Part shown: positions 8,686 through 19,600 of the stretch, one piece after another | Layout: each line of letters begins with the position of its first letter | Numbering within the stretch: position 1 is the first letter of the stretch | DNA from: an uncultured Bacteroidota bacterium | GTDB taxonomy: Bacteria > Bacteroidota > Bacteroidia > Bacteroidales > UBA932 | Assembly (NCBI GenBank): GCA_937901965.1 | Contig: CALGSW010000002.1 | Location: 124,001 to 188,000 of the forward strand | DNA: 64,000 bases | Reading direction: 5' to 3' | Notes under the pieces: model-generated | Database searches by the model: none | Told to the model about the DNA's origin: nothing | The model's input: only the letters and a program-made list of their open reading frames with translations | Position numbers and translations under genes: made by a program

Positions 8686-9888
8686 ATGAGAGAAGGGATT
8701 AGCATAGGATTGCTGGAATTGCAGGAAGAGATCAGAGAGAGGCTGGAGAGAGGACTTGAGAGAAGCTACTGGATAAAAGCAGAAATAAGCGAAATTAAAC
8801 TTCAGTCTACCGGACATTGCTATCTTGAGTTAGTGGAGAGAAGGGAGGGTGATGATGGAATATCAGCAAGGGCTCAGGCAATAATATGGTCTTCTGCTTT
8901 CAGGATGATAAGGCCCTATTTTTTTTCAACAACCGGAGAAGAGCTTGACAGAGGAATGAAGGTGCTTGTAAAGGCTCAGGTTCAGTATAATCCTCTTTAC
9001 GGGCTATCATTAATTATTTCAGATATTGACCCATCCTTCACAGTGGGGGAGCAAGAGATTCTAAGACAAAAGACAATAAACAGATTAAGAGATGAGGGGA
9101 TGTTTGAGATGAACAGCACTCTTGAGATGGCCCCGCTCCCTTCAAGAATAGCAGTTATTTCCTCTGATAGTGCTGCCGGTTACAGAGATTTTATAACTCA
9201 TCTCAAAAATAATGAATACGGATTTGTATTTAATGTTGAACTCTTCTCTTCTTCAATGCAGGGTGTTTCTGCTCCCGGTGAAATTATTCACGCTCTTGAG
9301 AGAATTGCTCAGCGGTCAGATGAATTTGATATGGTCATAATTGTCAGGGGAGGTGGCTCAGCACAAGATCTCGCATGTTTTGATGACTATGACCTTGCTG
9401 CCAATATTGCTCAGTTTCCACTTCCGGTCATAACAGGGATTGGACATGATCATGACTTTCATGTTGCGGACATGGTGGCTTTTGAAGGGCTTAAAACACC
9501 TACAGCAGTAGCAGATTTTATTATTGAAATTTTTGCATTGGAAGAACAGCAGCTGTCCTATCTGTTGCAAAGGTTAAATCTGGCTATCCGCAACAGGAGT
9601 TCAGACGAGAATACTCTTATTGAAAGGCTTCATGCGAAAATATTTTCAAAGGGTAATGAACGCCTCATGGCTGAATTACATAAAATTGAGCTTTTACAGC
9701 AACGGGTAAAATCAGGGAATCCTCTTAATCTTCTGGAGAGGGGATATGCAATCCCAATGATGGATGGCTTAAGGATTAACAGCGTAAGAAAGATAAAAGA
9801 GGGAGATCTCCTCACATTAATACTTGCAGACGGGAAAGTTGATTGTAAAATTGAAACAATAGATAACTATGAAGAAGAGAGAGGCTGA
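8686..9888 (+). CDS. xseA: Exodeoxyribonuclease VII large subunit
   Basis: Catalytic subunit of the single-strand-specific exonuclease ExoVII, which works with many copies of XseB. The OB-fold DNA-binding domain covers about residues 1-105 (SYWIKAEISEIKLQSTGHCYLEL). The nuclease core has SSDSAAGYRDF, VIIVRGGGSAQDLACFDDYDLA and TGIGHDHD. A helical part follows, then the family C-terminal signature NPLNLLERGYAI. At 400 residues it is shorter than the 456-residue E. coli enzyme, mainly in the helical domain. It overlaps xseB by 20 bp, so subunit synthesis is coupled. Confidence 0.94.
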   Translation: MREGISIGLLELQEEIRERLERGLERSYWIKAEISEIKLQSTGHCYLELVERREGDDGISARAQAIIWSSAFRMIRPYFFSTTGEELDRGMKVLVKAQVQYNPLYGLSLIISDIDPSFTVGEQEILRQKTINRLRDEGMFEMNSTLEMAPLPSRIAVISSDSAAGYRDFITHLKNNEYGFVFNVELFSSSMQGVSAPGEIIHALERIAQRSDEFDMVIIVRGGGSAQDLACFDDYDLAANIAQFPLPVITGIGHDHDFHVADMVAFEGLKTPTAVADFIIEIFALEEQQLSYLLQRLNLAIRNRSSDENTLIERLHAKIFSKGNERLMAELHKIELLQQRVKSGNPLNLLERGYAIPMMDGLRINSVRKIKEGDLLTLILADGKVDCKIETIDNYEEERG

Positions 9889-10093
9889 AAAAGATGCACA
9901 AATATCTTACAGAGAGGCAATGGATGAACTGGAAAGACTTGTGGCCAGAATTGAAGACTCCACAACAAATATTGAGGAGATTGCGCCCATGGTTAAAAGA
10001 TCAGTGGAGCTAACTGAGATATGCAGGAAAGAGCTGAGAAGATACAAAGATGAGATAGATAAATTACAGGAGAGTATCAATGGAAGATCTTAA
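9869..10093 (+). CDS. xseB: Exodeoxyribonuclease VII small subunit
   Basis: A 74-residue helical protein that binds the XseA C-terminal stalk to form ExoVII. The signature YREAMDELERLVARIED near residue 14 and the long helix to the C-terminus fit the family exactly. It overlaps xseA at its start (20 bp) and the branching-enzyme gene at its end (14 bp), so a DNA-repair subunit is translationally linked to glycogen synthesis. Confidence 0.93.
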   Translation: MKKREAEKDAQISYREAMDELERLVARIEDSTTNIEEIAPMVKRSVELTEICRKELRRYKDEIDKLQESINGRS

Positions 10094-12062
10094 ACTTTGG
10101 GTTGATGACCCCTGGCTGGAGCCATGGAAAAAAGATATCTGGAACAGACATCAGTCTGCTGCAATAAGGATGGCGGAAATGGCCGGATCAGGGCAGCGTC
10201 TCGCAGACTCTGCAAATAATCATCTCTATTATTGCTGCCACATTGAGGGAGATAAGAGGATTTTCAGGGAGTGGGCTCCCAATGCAACGGCTATATATCT
10301 CATTTGTGACAGGAACAACTGGAACAAATCACCGGAATACAGATTTGAACTATTGGGAGAAGGTAACTGGGAGTTGCGGCTGCCGGCGACTCTTCTAAAT
10401 CACGGGGATTATTACAAATGGCTTATTGAGTGGAACGGTGGTGAAGGAGAAAGAATCCCGGCATACGCTACACGTGTTGTACAAGACCAGGAGACAAAAA
10501 TATTTACTGCCCAGATTTGGGATAACAATGGATATCAGTGGAAAAACAGTACTCCTGAAAAGAGTGCATCACCACTAATTTATGAGGCTCATATAGGTAT
10601 GAGCACAGAAAATTATGGGGTGGGAACATACAGCCAATTTCGGGAGAAGATATTGCCCTATATTGCCTCAACAGGCTATAATGCTATTCAGCTTATGGCA
10701 ATCCAGGAGCATCCGTACTATGGTTCGTTTGGTTATCAGGTCTCCAGCTTTTACGCACCCAGTTCCAGATTTGGAACTCCGGATGAGCTTAAGCTGCTTA
10801 TTGATGAGGCCCATGGAATGGGAATAAGAGTCATTCTGGACATTGTCCATTCACATGCTGTAAATAATACTATAGAGGGTCTTTCTGAGTTTGACGGAAC
10901 CAGAGATCTTTACTTCCATTCAGGAGAGAGAGGCGACCACCCTTCATGGGGTTCAAGATGTTTTAATTATGGAAAAGACCAGGTAATAAGCTTTTTACTC
11001 TCAAACTGCAAATACTGGATTGAAGAGTTTCGCTTTGACGGATTTCGCTTTGACGGGATTACAAGTATGCTGTACTTTGACCATGGTCTTGGAAAAAGTT
11101 TCACAGATTACTCCTCCTATTTTTCAGGTAACCTGGACAACGACGCATTCATTTATCTGGCAATGGCAAACAGAGTAATAAAAGAGTGCAATCCCGAGGC
11201 TGTTACCATTGCAGAAGATGTAAGCGGATTGCCCGGACTGGCTGCACCCTTTTCATCCGGAGGCGCCGGATTTGATTACCGGATGAGTATGGGGGTAGCC
11301 GACTACTGGATAAAACTGATAAAAGAGCGGAGAGATGAAGACTGGAATATGGGTGAACTCTATCATGAACTTACAAGTAAAAGAGCAGATGAGAAGACCA
11401 TCAGCTATGCCGAGTGTCATGATCAGGCAATGGTTGGAGATAAAACAATAATATTCAGGCTTCTGGATGCGGAGATGTATACCTCAATGGAGAGATCAGC
11501 CAGTAGTATAACACTTGACAGAGGTATTGCCCTGCATAAAATGATAAGGTTAATAACTGCGTCATCTGCAGGTGACGGTTATCTGACATTTATGGGTAAT
11601 GAGTTTGGTCATCCGGAGTGGATTGATTTTCCAAGATCCGGAAACGACTGGTCGTACCATTACGCAAGGAGGCAATGGACCCTAGCATTCAATCCTGAGT
11701 TAAAATATGCAGAACTTCTGGCTTTTGAAAAAGAGATGCTTAAACTCCTCAAAAAAGAGAGCTTTTACACGGAGAGACCGGCTATTGTAATGCAGCACGA
11801 CGAACGTCAACTTCTGGCATTTATCAGAGGGGGTTATCTTTTTGCATACAACTTCAGCCCCATTAACTCCTATCCTGATCTTAGGATAAATGTACCAACG
11901 GGAGTTTACAAACATGTTCTGGATACAGATATGAAACTATTTGGAGGATTCGGACGAGTTGAAAAGGGCAGAACCCATTTTTCACTCAAAGATGAAGAAA
12001 CAAATTTCATCTCTCTTTACCTTCCTTCAAGATGCGCAATTGTCTTGAAAAAAGGAAGATGA
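10080..12062 (+). CDS. Glycogen branching enzyme, eukaryote-type GH13
   Basis: Forms alpha-1,6 branches in glycogen. The 660 residues hold a CBM48 immunoglobulin-like domain (about 50-150, with FREWAPNATAIYLI and WNK) and a GH13 barrel. IQLMAIQEHPYYGSFGYQV is the hallmark of the GBE1-like subfamily (GH13_8) found mostly in eukaryotes and some bacteria. The catalytic Asp lies in FDGFRFDGITSM, the acid Glu in VTIAEDVSG and the third Asp in AECHDQAMVGDKT. A C-terminal beta domain follows. It opens the glycogen gene set. I leave the symbol empty because classical glgB belongs to a different subfamily. Confidence 0.9.
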   Translation: MEDLKLWVDDPWLEPWKKDIWNRHQSAAIRMAEMAGSGQRLADSANNHLYYCCHIEGDKRIFREWAPNATAIYLICDRNNWNKSPEYRFELLGEGNWELRLPATLLNHGDYYKWLIEWNGGEGERIPAYATRVVQDQETKIFTAQIWDNNGYQWKNSTPEKSASPLIYEAHIGMSTENYGVGTYSQFREKILPYIASTGYNAIQLMAIQEHPYYGSFGYQVSSFYAPSSRFGTPDELKLLIDEAHGMGIRVILDIVHSHAVNNTIEGLSEFDGTRDLYFHSGERGDHPSWGSRCFNYGKDQVISFLLSNCKYWIEEFRFDGFRFDGITSMLYFDHGLGKSFTDYSSYFSGNLDNDAFIYLAMANRVIKECNPEAVTIAEDVSGLPGLAAPFSSGGAGFDYRMSMGVADYWIKLIKERRDEDWNMGELYHELTSKRADEKTISYAECHDQAMVGDKTIIFRLLDAEMYTSMERSASSITLDRGIALHKMIRLITASSAGDGYLTFMGNEFGHPEWIDFPRSGNDWSYHYARRQWTLAFNPELKYAELLAFEKEMLKLLKKESFYTERPAIVMQHDERQLLAFIRGGYLFAYNFSPINSYPDLRINVPTGVYKHVLDTDMKLFGGFGRVEKGRTHFSLKDEETNFISLYLPSRCAIVLKKGR

Positions 12063-12114
12063 AACCAAATCTTAACATTTTTTTTGTTAAATTGCGAGGA
12101 TAAAAAATAACCCT

Positions 12115-14049
12115 ATGGCCTATCTACAATTCAATAAGGGAGAGCTTGTAAATCTTGAGTACTCGCTCAAGCGTGAGGTGCTCTCCACTAACCATGCCGG
12201 AGGATATCTTAATACAACAATAGTCTGCTGTAACACCAGAAAATATCATGGATTGCTGGTACTTCCGGTTCCCGAGTTCAATAACGATAAATTCGTACTG
12301 CTCTCGTCACTGGATGAGACACTCATTCAGCACGGGAAGTCTTTCAACCTCGGCATACATCGCTACGGAGATATTTATGAGCCCAGAGGTCATAAATACA
12401 TCAGAGATTTTGAAATAGACAAATGTGTTGCAATTACATACAGGGTTGGAGGGATGATTCTTAAAAAAGAGATGATGCTTGCTCACAACAAAGGGCAGTA
12501 TTTTGCAAGATACACGTTGCTTGAGGCAAACTCTCCCACAACCTTGCAACTGAAGCCTTTTATGGCATTCAGGCATATTCACACACTCTCTAAGACAAAC
12601 ATGGAGGCAGATACCGGTTCCAGAGATATCCCCGGAGGAAAGTCATTCAAAATGTACAGAGGTTTTCCGGATCTGAACCTTCAGTTGTCTGTCAAGTCTG
12701 AATTTATTTCAAATCCTGACTGGTATTACAATATTGAGTACAAAGAGGAGAGGAGAAGAGCATATGAATCTTCAGAAGACCTCTTTGTTCCCGGCTATTT
12801 TGAGTTACCGCTGAAAAAGGGTCAGTCGGTTATATTTTCGGCCTCAACGAGTGTAGAATTACCATCGGCACTTAAAAACAAATTTGAGAAGTATGTAGAG
12901 GCAAGAAGCCACAGGGATAGTTTTGAGAACTGTCTTAAAATTGCTTCAAAACAGTTTTTGATTTCTGAAGGTGATTCTATGTCAATTTATGCCGGGTATC
13001 CTTGGCTTGACAAAAACTCCAGAGAGACTCTCCTGGCCCTTCCCGGAATTACGCTATGGGGCTTAGATGATAAGAAGAAGTTCAAAAAAATAGTTGATGA
13101 TTTTATTATAAGAGAGGGGAGGGTCCCTGTTGCCGGAGGCTCTAAACCAGATGTCCCTCTGTGGCTTATATGGAATATTCAGCAATATGCAGCCTATAAC
13201 AAAAGCATTAAAGGAATATGGAAAGATTATGGCAAGCTCATTAAAGAGATATTGAATTATTATAAAAACACAAAACAGTCAGATACTGTCTCACTACATG
13301 GTAATGGTCTCTTATGGGCTGAGAAAAAGGGTAGTGCACTTAGCTGGATGGATGCTTATGTAAACGGAGTACCCGTTACAGAGCGGGAAGGCTATCAGGT
13401 TGAGCTTAACTCTTTGTGGTACAATGCGGTTTCCTTTGCACTTGAACTGGCAAGGGGGACAAAAGAGAGCGAATTTGAAGAGGAGTGGGAGCCTTTAAGA
13501 AAAATTATAGCAAGAAGCTTTGTAAAAGCATTCTGGATAGAGCACGGAGACTATCTTTCAGACTTTGTGGGCCATGAGGGTCAGAATAAGTGTGTAAGGC
13601 CTAACCAGCTATTTACCTGCTCATTTCCATATTCACCTCTGACAGAAGTACAGAAATCTCTGGTTCTGAAAAGAGTTCAGCAAGAATTACTCACAGAGAG
13701 GGGAATCAGGACCCTTTCACCTGTAAGCCCTCATTTTAAAGGAGAGTACGATGGTGATGAGTTCAGCAGAAATTCAGCATATCATATGGGAACAGCAAGG
13801 CCATGGCTGCTTGGCTTTTACATTGATGCAAACTTAAAACTCCACGGAAAGGCTTTTCTCCAAAGGGCACAGGAGCTGATTGCAGCATTTGAGGAGGATG
13901 TTGAAATTCATTGCATAGGCTCAGTTTCAGAGGTTTATGACGGAGATCCTCCTCACCAGCCACATGGTTGTACATCATACTCAATTAGTGTGGCCTCTTT
14001 GCTGTGGGCAATGAGATTGGTTAACGAATTTAAAAGCACGAAGATATGA
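12115..14049 (+). CDS. Glycogen debranching enzyme (amylo-alpha-1,6-glucosidase, GH133-like)
   Basis: Removes alpha-1,6-linked glucose at glycogen branch points. The 644-residue protein has the bacterial GDE N-terminal domain (REVLSTNHAGGYLNTT, NTRKYHGLLV) and a C-terminal (alpha/alpha)6 barrel of the GDE_C type. The barrel ends with SEVYDGDPPHQPHGC, which carries the likely catalytic region. A 52-nt gap separates it from the branching-enzyme gene, and its end overlaps the GT4 gene by 4 bp (ATGA). It has no signal peptide, so it acts in the cytoplasm on stored glycogen. Confidence 0.9.
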   Translation: MAYLQFNKGELVNLEYSLKREVLSTNHAGGYLNTTIVCCNTRKYHGLLVLPVPEFNNDKFVLLSSLDETLIQHGKSFNLGIHRYGDIYEPRGHKYIRDFEIDKCVAITYRVGGMILKKEMMLAHNKGQYFARYTLLEANSPTTLQLKPFMAFRHIHTLSKTNMEADTGSRDIPGGKSFKMYRGFPDLNLQLSVKSEFISNPDWYYNIEYKEERRRAYESSEDLFVPGYFELPLKKGQSVIFSASTSVELPSALKNKFEKYVEARSHRDSFENCLKIASKQFLISEGDSMSIYAGYPWLDKNSRETLLALPGITLWGLDDKKKFKKIVDDFIIREGRVPVAGGSKPDVPLWLIWNIQQYAAYNKSIKGIWKDYGKLIKEILNYYKNTKQSDTVSLHGNGLLWAEKKGSALSWMDAYVNGVPVTEREGYQVELNSLWYNAVSFALELARGTKESEFEEEWEPLRKIIARSFVKAFWIEHGDYLSDFVGHEGQNKCVRPNQLFTCSFPYSPLTEVQKSLVLKRVQQELLTERGIRTLSPVSPHFKGEYDGDEFSRNSAYHMGTARPWLLGFYIDANLKLHGKAFLQRAQELIAAFEEDVEIHCIGSVSEVYDGDPPHQPHGCTSYSISVASLLWAMRLVNEFKSTKI

Positions 14050-15338
14050 AGGTCTTGATGTTTGGATGGGAGTTCCCGCCTCATATTTCCGGTGGCCTCG
14101 GAACTGCCTGCTTTGGTCTCACAAAAGGTCTTTCAAATTCAGGAGTGGAGGTGCTGTTTGTAATGCCATCTGCATCCGGTGATGAGGACCAGAGTGCAGT
14201 AAGAATAATTGATGCAAGCGATGTGGCTATATCAAACAATGTGCAGGATGTGAGGAATCTGCTGGAGAATGTTCAGTTTCTGAGAGTAGGTACTAATATG
14301 GTACCTTACCTTACACCCGAGGAGTTTACCGAAATGGTTGAAAAGAGCAAGAAGGGTCAGGTAAAAGGATATAAGAGCTTCCTGGGGCAGAAGTATAAGT
14401 TTTCCGGCAAGTATGGATCAAATCTTATGGAGGAGGTCTCAAGATATGCTATGGTTGCTGCAGAGATAGCTATGACTTATGATTTTGATGTCATACATGC
14501 ACATGACTGGCTCACCTATCTGGCAGGAATAGCTGCAAAAAAACTCACCGGAAAACCACTGATTGTACATATTCATGCTACTGAATTTGACAGAAGCGGT
14601 GAAAATATTAATACTCTGGTATATGATCTTGAGAAGAGAGGGATGAAGGAGGCAGATATGGTAATTGCAGTGAGTAACCTTACCAGAAATATTGTTATAA
14701 GCAAGTATGGTATAAACCCTTCAAAAGTTGTTACAGTCCATAACGCTGTTGATTTTGACGGATTTGAGCAGATGGAAATTGATAAGCACATTAATGAGAA
14801 GATTGTCACTTTCCTTGGCAGAATTACATATCAAAAAGGGCCTGAATATTTTATTGAGGCAGCTGCCAAGGTTCTAAAGAGATACCCGGATGTTCGCTTT
14901 GTTATGGCAGGAAGCGGTGATTTACTGAATAAATCAATCAGAAGGGTTGCAAAACTGGGGATCGCTACAAAGTTTCACTTTACAGGTTTTCTGAGAGGCG
15001 AGGATGTAAAGAGAATGTTTGCTTTCTCAGACGTTTATGTCATGCCATCTGTATCTGAGCCCTTTGGTATTTCACCCCTTGAGGCCATGAGGTCAAATGT
15101 CCCTACAATAATTTCAAAGCAGAGCGGAGTTGCTGAGGTGCTGCACCATGCCATCAAAGTAGACTTCTGGGATATTGATGCCCTGGCTGATGCCATATAT
15201 GGATTACTGGCTTACCCGGCATTGAGTACAATGGCAATCAAGCACGGACTTAACGAGGTTAACGCATTAAGGTGGGACAACGCCGCCATGCAGATTAAAG
15301 AGATTTACGCCCAACTGACAAAAAAACAGCTGTTATGA
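14046..15338 (+). CDS. GT4-family glycosyltransferase of the glycogen cluster
   Basis: A 430-residue cytoplasmic GT-B retaining glycosyltransferase. The N-terminal loop WEFPPHISGGLGTACFGL, HAHDWLTYLAG, the GRITYQKGPEYFIEAA turn and the nucleotide-sugar motif SVSEPFGISPLEAMRS are typical of GT4 enzymes related to sucrose and trehalose synthases and some glycogen synthases. The acceptor is unknown; the position in the operon suggests a role in glucan priming or elongation. ATGA overlaps join it to the debranching gene before it and the GH57 gene after it. Confidence 0.85.
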   Translation: MKVLMFGWEFPPHISGGLGTACFGLTKGLSNSGVEVLFVMPSASGDEDQSAVRIIDASDVAISNNVQDVRNLLENVQFLRVGTNMVPYLTPEEFTEMVEKSKKGQVKGYKSFLGQKYKFSGKYGSNLMEEVSRYAMVAAEIAMTYDFDVIHAHDWLTYLAGIAAKKLTGKPLIVHIHATEFDRSGENINTLVYDLEKRGMKEADMVIAVSNLTRNIVISKYGINPSKVVTVHNAVDFDGFEQMEIDKHINEKIVTFLGRITYQKGPEYFIEAAAKVLKRYPDVRFVMAGSGDLLNKSIRRVAKLGIATKFHFTGFLRGEDVKRMFAFSDVYVMPSVSEPFGISPLEAMRSNVPTIISKQSGVAEVLHHAIKVDFWDIDALADAIYGLLAYPALSTMAIKHGLNEVNALRWDNAAMQIKEIYAQLTKKQLL

Positions 15339-16594
15339 AAAAGAGCATTTGCATATATTTCCAGGTACATCAGCCGGACAGACTCAGATTATACAGATTC
15401 TTTGACATTGGCAGGGAGTCATGGTATTATGATGATTTCAACAACAGAACAATTTTGCAAAGAGTTGCAGAAAGGTGCTATCTGCCCGCTAACAGAATTA
15501 TGCTGGAGCTTATAAGAAAGAACAAGGGTGCATTCAAAATTTCATACTCAATATCGGGTGTAGTGCTTGAGCAATTTGAGAAATACACACCTGAGGTAAT
15601 TGAAAGTTTCAGGGAACTTTCCAAAACCGGTTGCGTTGAGTTTCTTGCCGAGACATACGCTCACTCACTCTCTTCTCTTGTGAATGAGGCTGAGTTTATT
15701 AAACAGATAAAGATGCACTCTGAAAAAATAGAAGAGCTGTTTGGTAAAAAACCTGTAATATTCAGAAATACAGAGCTTATCTACTCAGATAAAATAGGAT
15801 CAGTTGTGGCAGACCTGGGATTCAAGGGTATGCTGACAGAGGGGGCAAAGCACATTCTGGCCTGGAAAAGTCCCAATTTTCTATATACAAACTCATTGAA
15901 TCCAAGGCTGAAGCTTCTGCTCAAGAATTTTCAGCTAAGCGATGACATTGCATTTCGTTTCTCAGACAGGTCATGGGAAAACTGGCCCCTTACCGCTGAT
16001 AAATATGTGACATGGTTAACAAGATCCCTTGAGAAATCTGAGATTGTTAATCTTTTTATGGATTATGAAACTTTTGGAGAGCACCAGCACGAATCAACCG
16101 GAATTTTTAAGTTTCTGGAGCATCTTCCGGGAGCAATACTCTCTCAGACTAACTTTGAATTTGTGACACCTGCTGAGGCATGCAAAAAGCATCAGCCCGT
16201 AGCACCACTTCACGTCCCTTATCCTATTTCATGGGCAGATGAAGAGAGAGACACCAGCGCCTGGCTGGGTAATGAGCTTCAGAATGAGGCATTCAGCAAG
16301 TTGTATGAAGCAAGGGATATGGTTATTGAATCAGATGATCAGGAGTTAATGGCAGACTTCCTGAAGCTTCAGGAGAGTGATCACTTCTATTATATGTGTA
16401 CAAAATTCTTCTCAGACGGAGCAGTGCATAAATACTTTAATCCTTACGATACACCATACGAGGCCTTTATAAATTATATGAATGTATTGAGCGATTTTTT
16501 GGTGAGAGTGCAAAAACGGTCACTGGCAGCAAGGGTTAAAAGTGGCTCAAAAATTGCAGCAAAAAGTGGCTCAAAAAAGATAAAAGGCAGATAA
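15335..16594 (+). CDS. GH57 alpha-amylase/4-alpha-glucanotransferase-type enzyme
   Basis: A 419-residue glycoside hydrolase of family 57, which cleaves or transfers alpha-1,4-glucans. Conserved regions are visible: FQVHQP near the start (region 1), FRNTELIYSD with the catalytic nucleophile Glu, and FMDYETFGEH with the acid/base Asp. It lacks a signal peptide, so it works on intracellular glycogen. The C-terminus ends in a short basic repeat (KSGSKIAAKSGSKK), encoded by a direct DNA repeat of AAAAGTGGCTCAAAAA, probably a recent slippage product. It overlaps the GT4 gene by 4 bp and is 6 nt from the synthase-phosphorylase gene. Confidence 0.9.
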   Translation: MKKSICIYFQVHQPDRLRLYRFFDIGRESWYYDDFNNRTILQRVAERCYLPANRIMLELIRKNKGAFKISYSISGVVLEQFEKYTPEVIESFRELSKTGCVEFLAETYAHSLSSLVNEAEFIKQIKMHSEKIEELFGKKPVIFRNTELIYSDKIGSVVADLGFKGMLTEGAKHILAWKSPNFLYTNSLNPRLKLLLKNFQLSDDIAFRFSDRSWENWPLTADKYVTWLTRSLEKSEIVNLFMDYETFGEHQHESTGIFKFLEHLPGAILSQTNFEFVTPAEACKKHQPVAPLHVPYPISWADEERDTSAWLGNELQNEAFSKLYEARDMVIESDDQELMADFLKLQESDHFYYMCTKFFSDGAVHKYFNPYDTPYEAFINYMNVLSDFLVRVQKRSLAARVKSGSKIAAKSGSKKIKGR

Positions 16595-16600
16595 ACTGAT

Positions 16601-19600
16601 ATGTTAGAAAAAAAGAAGATGCAGCCCGACTACCTGTTTGAGGTTAGCTGGGAGGTTTGCAATAAAGTGGGCGGAATACATACCGTTATCGCAACAAAGG
16701 CACCGTATTTATCGGGAATTAAAGAGGGAAACCACATATATATTGGCCCGGATGTCTGGAGAGAGACTGCACTGAATCCGGAATTCCTTGAAGACCCAAA
16801 CCTGTTCCGCTCCTGGAAAGTGAAGGCTGCAGAAGAGGGTATCAGAGTGAGAACGGGAAGATGGAATATTACAGGAAATCCCGTAGCAATACTTGCCGAT
16901 TTTAGCCCTTACATTACCAGAAAAGATGAAATCCTTACAAATTTTTGGAAAAAATTTGGTCTTGACTCATTAACTGGTCATTGGGATTACATTGAAAGTG
17001 CACTTTTTGGATATGCTGCAGGAAGAGCAATTGAGAGTTTTGTCCGGTATAATCTTTCTCCCTCACATAAAATTGCGGCCCATTTTCATGAATGGATGAC
17101 AGGTGCCGGTTTGCTTCACATTAAAGAGTGTAAACTGCCTGTAGCAACAATTTTTACAACACACGCCACTACAGTAGGACGTTCAATAGCCGGTAATAAT
17201 TTACCTCTGTATGACAGTACAAAGTGGAGCCATCCGGATAAAACGGCAGGTGATCTGAATGTTACCGCAAAGCACTCATTAGAGAAAACAGCTTCAAGAG
17301 AGGCTCATATATTTACAACCGTAAGTGATATTACTGCAAAAGAGTGTAAACACTTTCTTGCAAGAGATCCGGACATTGTAACACCAAATGGATTTGATCC
17401 GGGGATAGCACCGGATGGTGAAGATTTGCTGCGTTTACGTAAAGAGTCAAGGTTACTTCTGGCAAAAGTTGCCGGAGCTATGACTGGAAGAACAATAAGT
17501 GATGATGCGATGTTTGTAGGCACTAGCGGCAGATATGAATTCAGAAACAAAGGGCTTGATCTGTTTCTGGATACAATGTCCCTTCTTAGAGAGAGAAATC
17601 TTGAGAAGGAGGTCTTGGCATTTATCTTTGTTCCTGCAGGAAACAACGGTCCCAACAGAGAGCTTATAACCAAGATGGAGAGAGGGGGTGATTACAAAAC
17701 GAATATGACTCATATTCTGAGTGAACCTGAATGGGACCCGGTTGTTAATAAGGTGAGAGAGCTTAAATTATTCAACAGCCCGGAAGAGAGAGTTACTGTT
17801 CTTTTCATTCCAACGTACCTGAATGGTAGTGATGGTGTATTCAATAAAAAGTATTACGATTTATTATCTGCACTTGATCTGACACTGTTTCCTTCGTATT
17901 ATGAACCGTGGGGTTATACACCCCTTGAGAGTCTGGCTTATTCGGTTCCAACAATCACAACCAACCTTGCCGGTTTTGGATTGTGGATAAAAGACCATAT
18001 GAAGGGTGGACATCCCGGAGTGGAGGTAGTAGAGAGGGGAGATGGTAACTACTATGAGACATCCGTGAAGATGGCAAATCTGATTTCAGAGATGACTGCT
18101 GATTCACCTGAAGAGAGAGAGAGAAGGCGAGAGGGTGCCAAAAGAGCATCCGAAACAGCATTATGGAAAAATTTAATTGATAAATACAATAAAGCATATT
18201 CAATGGCACTTGACAATATATCGGAAAATAATACGGGATTTGTGCAGACACAGGACGAAAGGGATAAACTGAGTTTCAAGGTAAATGTGGCGAATTCACC
18301 CAACTGGTCCTCAATAATTATCAATAAACAACTCCCTGAGAGAATCAAGGCACTTGATGTAATCTCAAAAAATTTATGGTGGTGCTGGAACGAGGAGGCC
18401 ATTGAACTATTTAAAATGGTGGACCTTGAACTTTGGAGAGCGAGCCATGGGAATCCAATAATGATGCTTGATTCTGTAACTCTAAGCAAGGCTAGGGAGC
18501 TGGAAACGGATTCAAAATTTCTAAGGAAACTGGACTCAGTTTACGCACAGTTTAACGAATATATGGCCGCAAAGCCGGATGAAAAAGAGGCAACAATATC
18601 ATACTTCAGCATGGAGTACGGACTTGATCAGTCTTTGAAAATTTACTCAGGAGGACTTGGTATTCTTGCCGGTGACTATCTCAAAGAGTCAAGCGATAAG
18701 CTTGTTCCCATTACCGGAGTAGGCCTGCTTTACAGATACGGATATTTCACTCAGAAACTCTCATCACTTGGAGATCAGGTTGCTGAGTATGAAGCTCAGG
18801 ATTTTACAAAACTTCCTGTAAGCCAGGTTAGAGATAAAGATGGTAACTGGCTTATTGTTAGCGTTGCTATGCCGGGGAGAGTACTTAAAGCCAGACTGTG
18901 GAGGGCAGATGTAGGGAGGACTCATCTATACCTCCTTGATACGGATTTTGAAGATAATACACCTGAAGACAGAACTATTACCCATCACCTTTACGGAGGA
19001 GACCTGGAAAACAGACTCAAACAAGAGATGCTTCTTGGTATAGGAGGAATAAGAGCCTTAAGAATGCTTGGTATTGAGACAGATGTATATCACTGTAACG
19101 AAGGTCACGCAGCATTTACAGGACTTGAAAGACTCAGAGAGTATATTAATGATAAAAATCTCTCATACGGGGAGGCACTGGAAGTTGTGAGAGCTTCATC
19201 ACTCTTTACCACACACACACCTGTCCCAGCAGGTCACGATGCATTTCCTGAGGACTTACTGAGGGGCTACATGTCTCACTACCCGTCACGATTAAAAATC
19301 TCATGGGAAATGATGATGTCACTTGGTAAAATTGACCCGGCAAACCATGGAGAAAAGTTCTCAATGAGTAATCTTGCCTGCAACCTATCTCAAGAGGTAA
19401 ATGGTGTAAGTTGGCTTCACGGTAAAGTGAGCCGTGATATTCTGGCTCCTCTGTGGCCGGGATACCTTCCGGAAGAGCTTCATGTAGGCCATGTTACCAA
19501 TGGAGTTCACTACCCAACATGGACATCAAGTGAATGGAAGCAGATTCACTCAGAGGTTTTTGGAGATGATTTTAAGTCACACAATTACAATAAAAGCTGC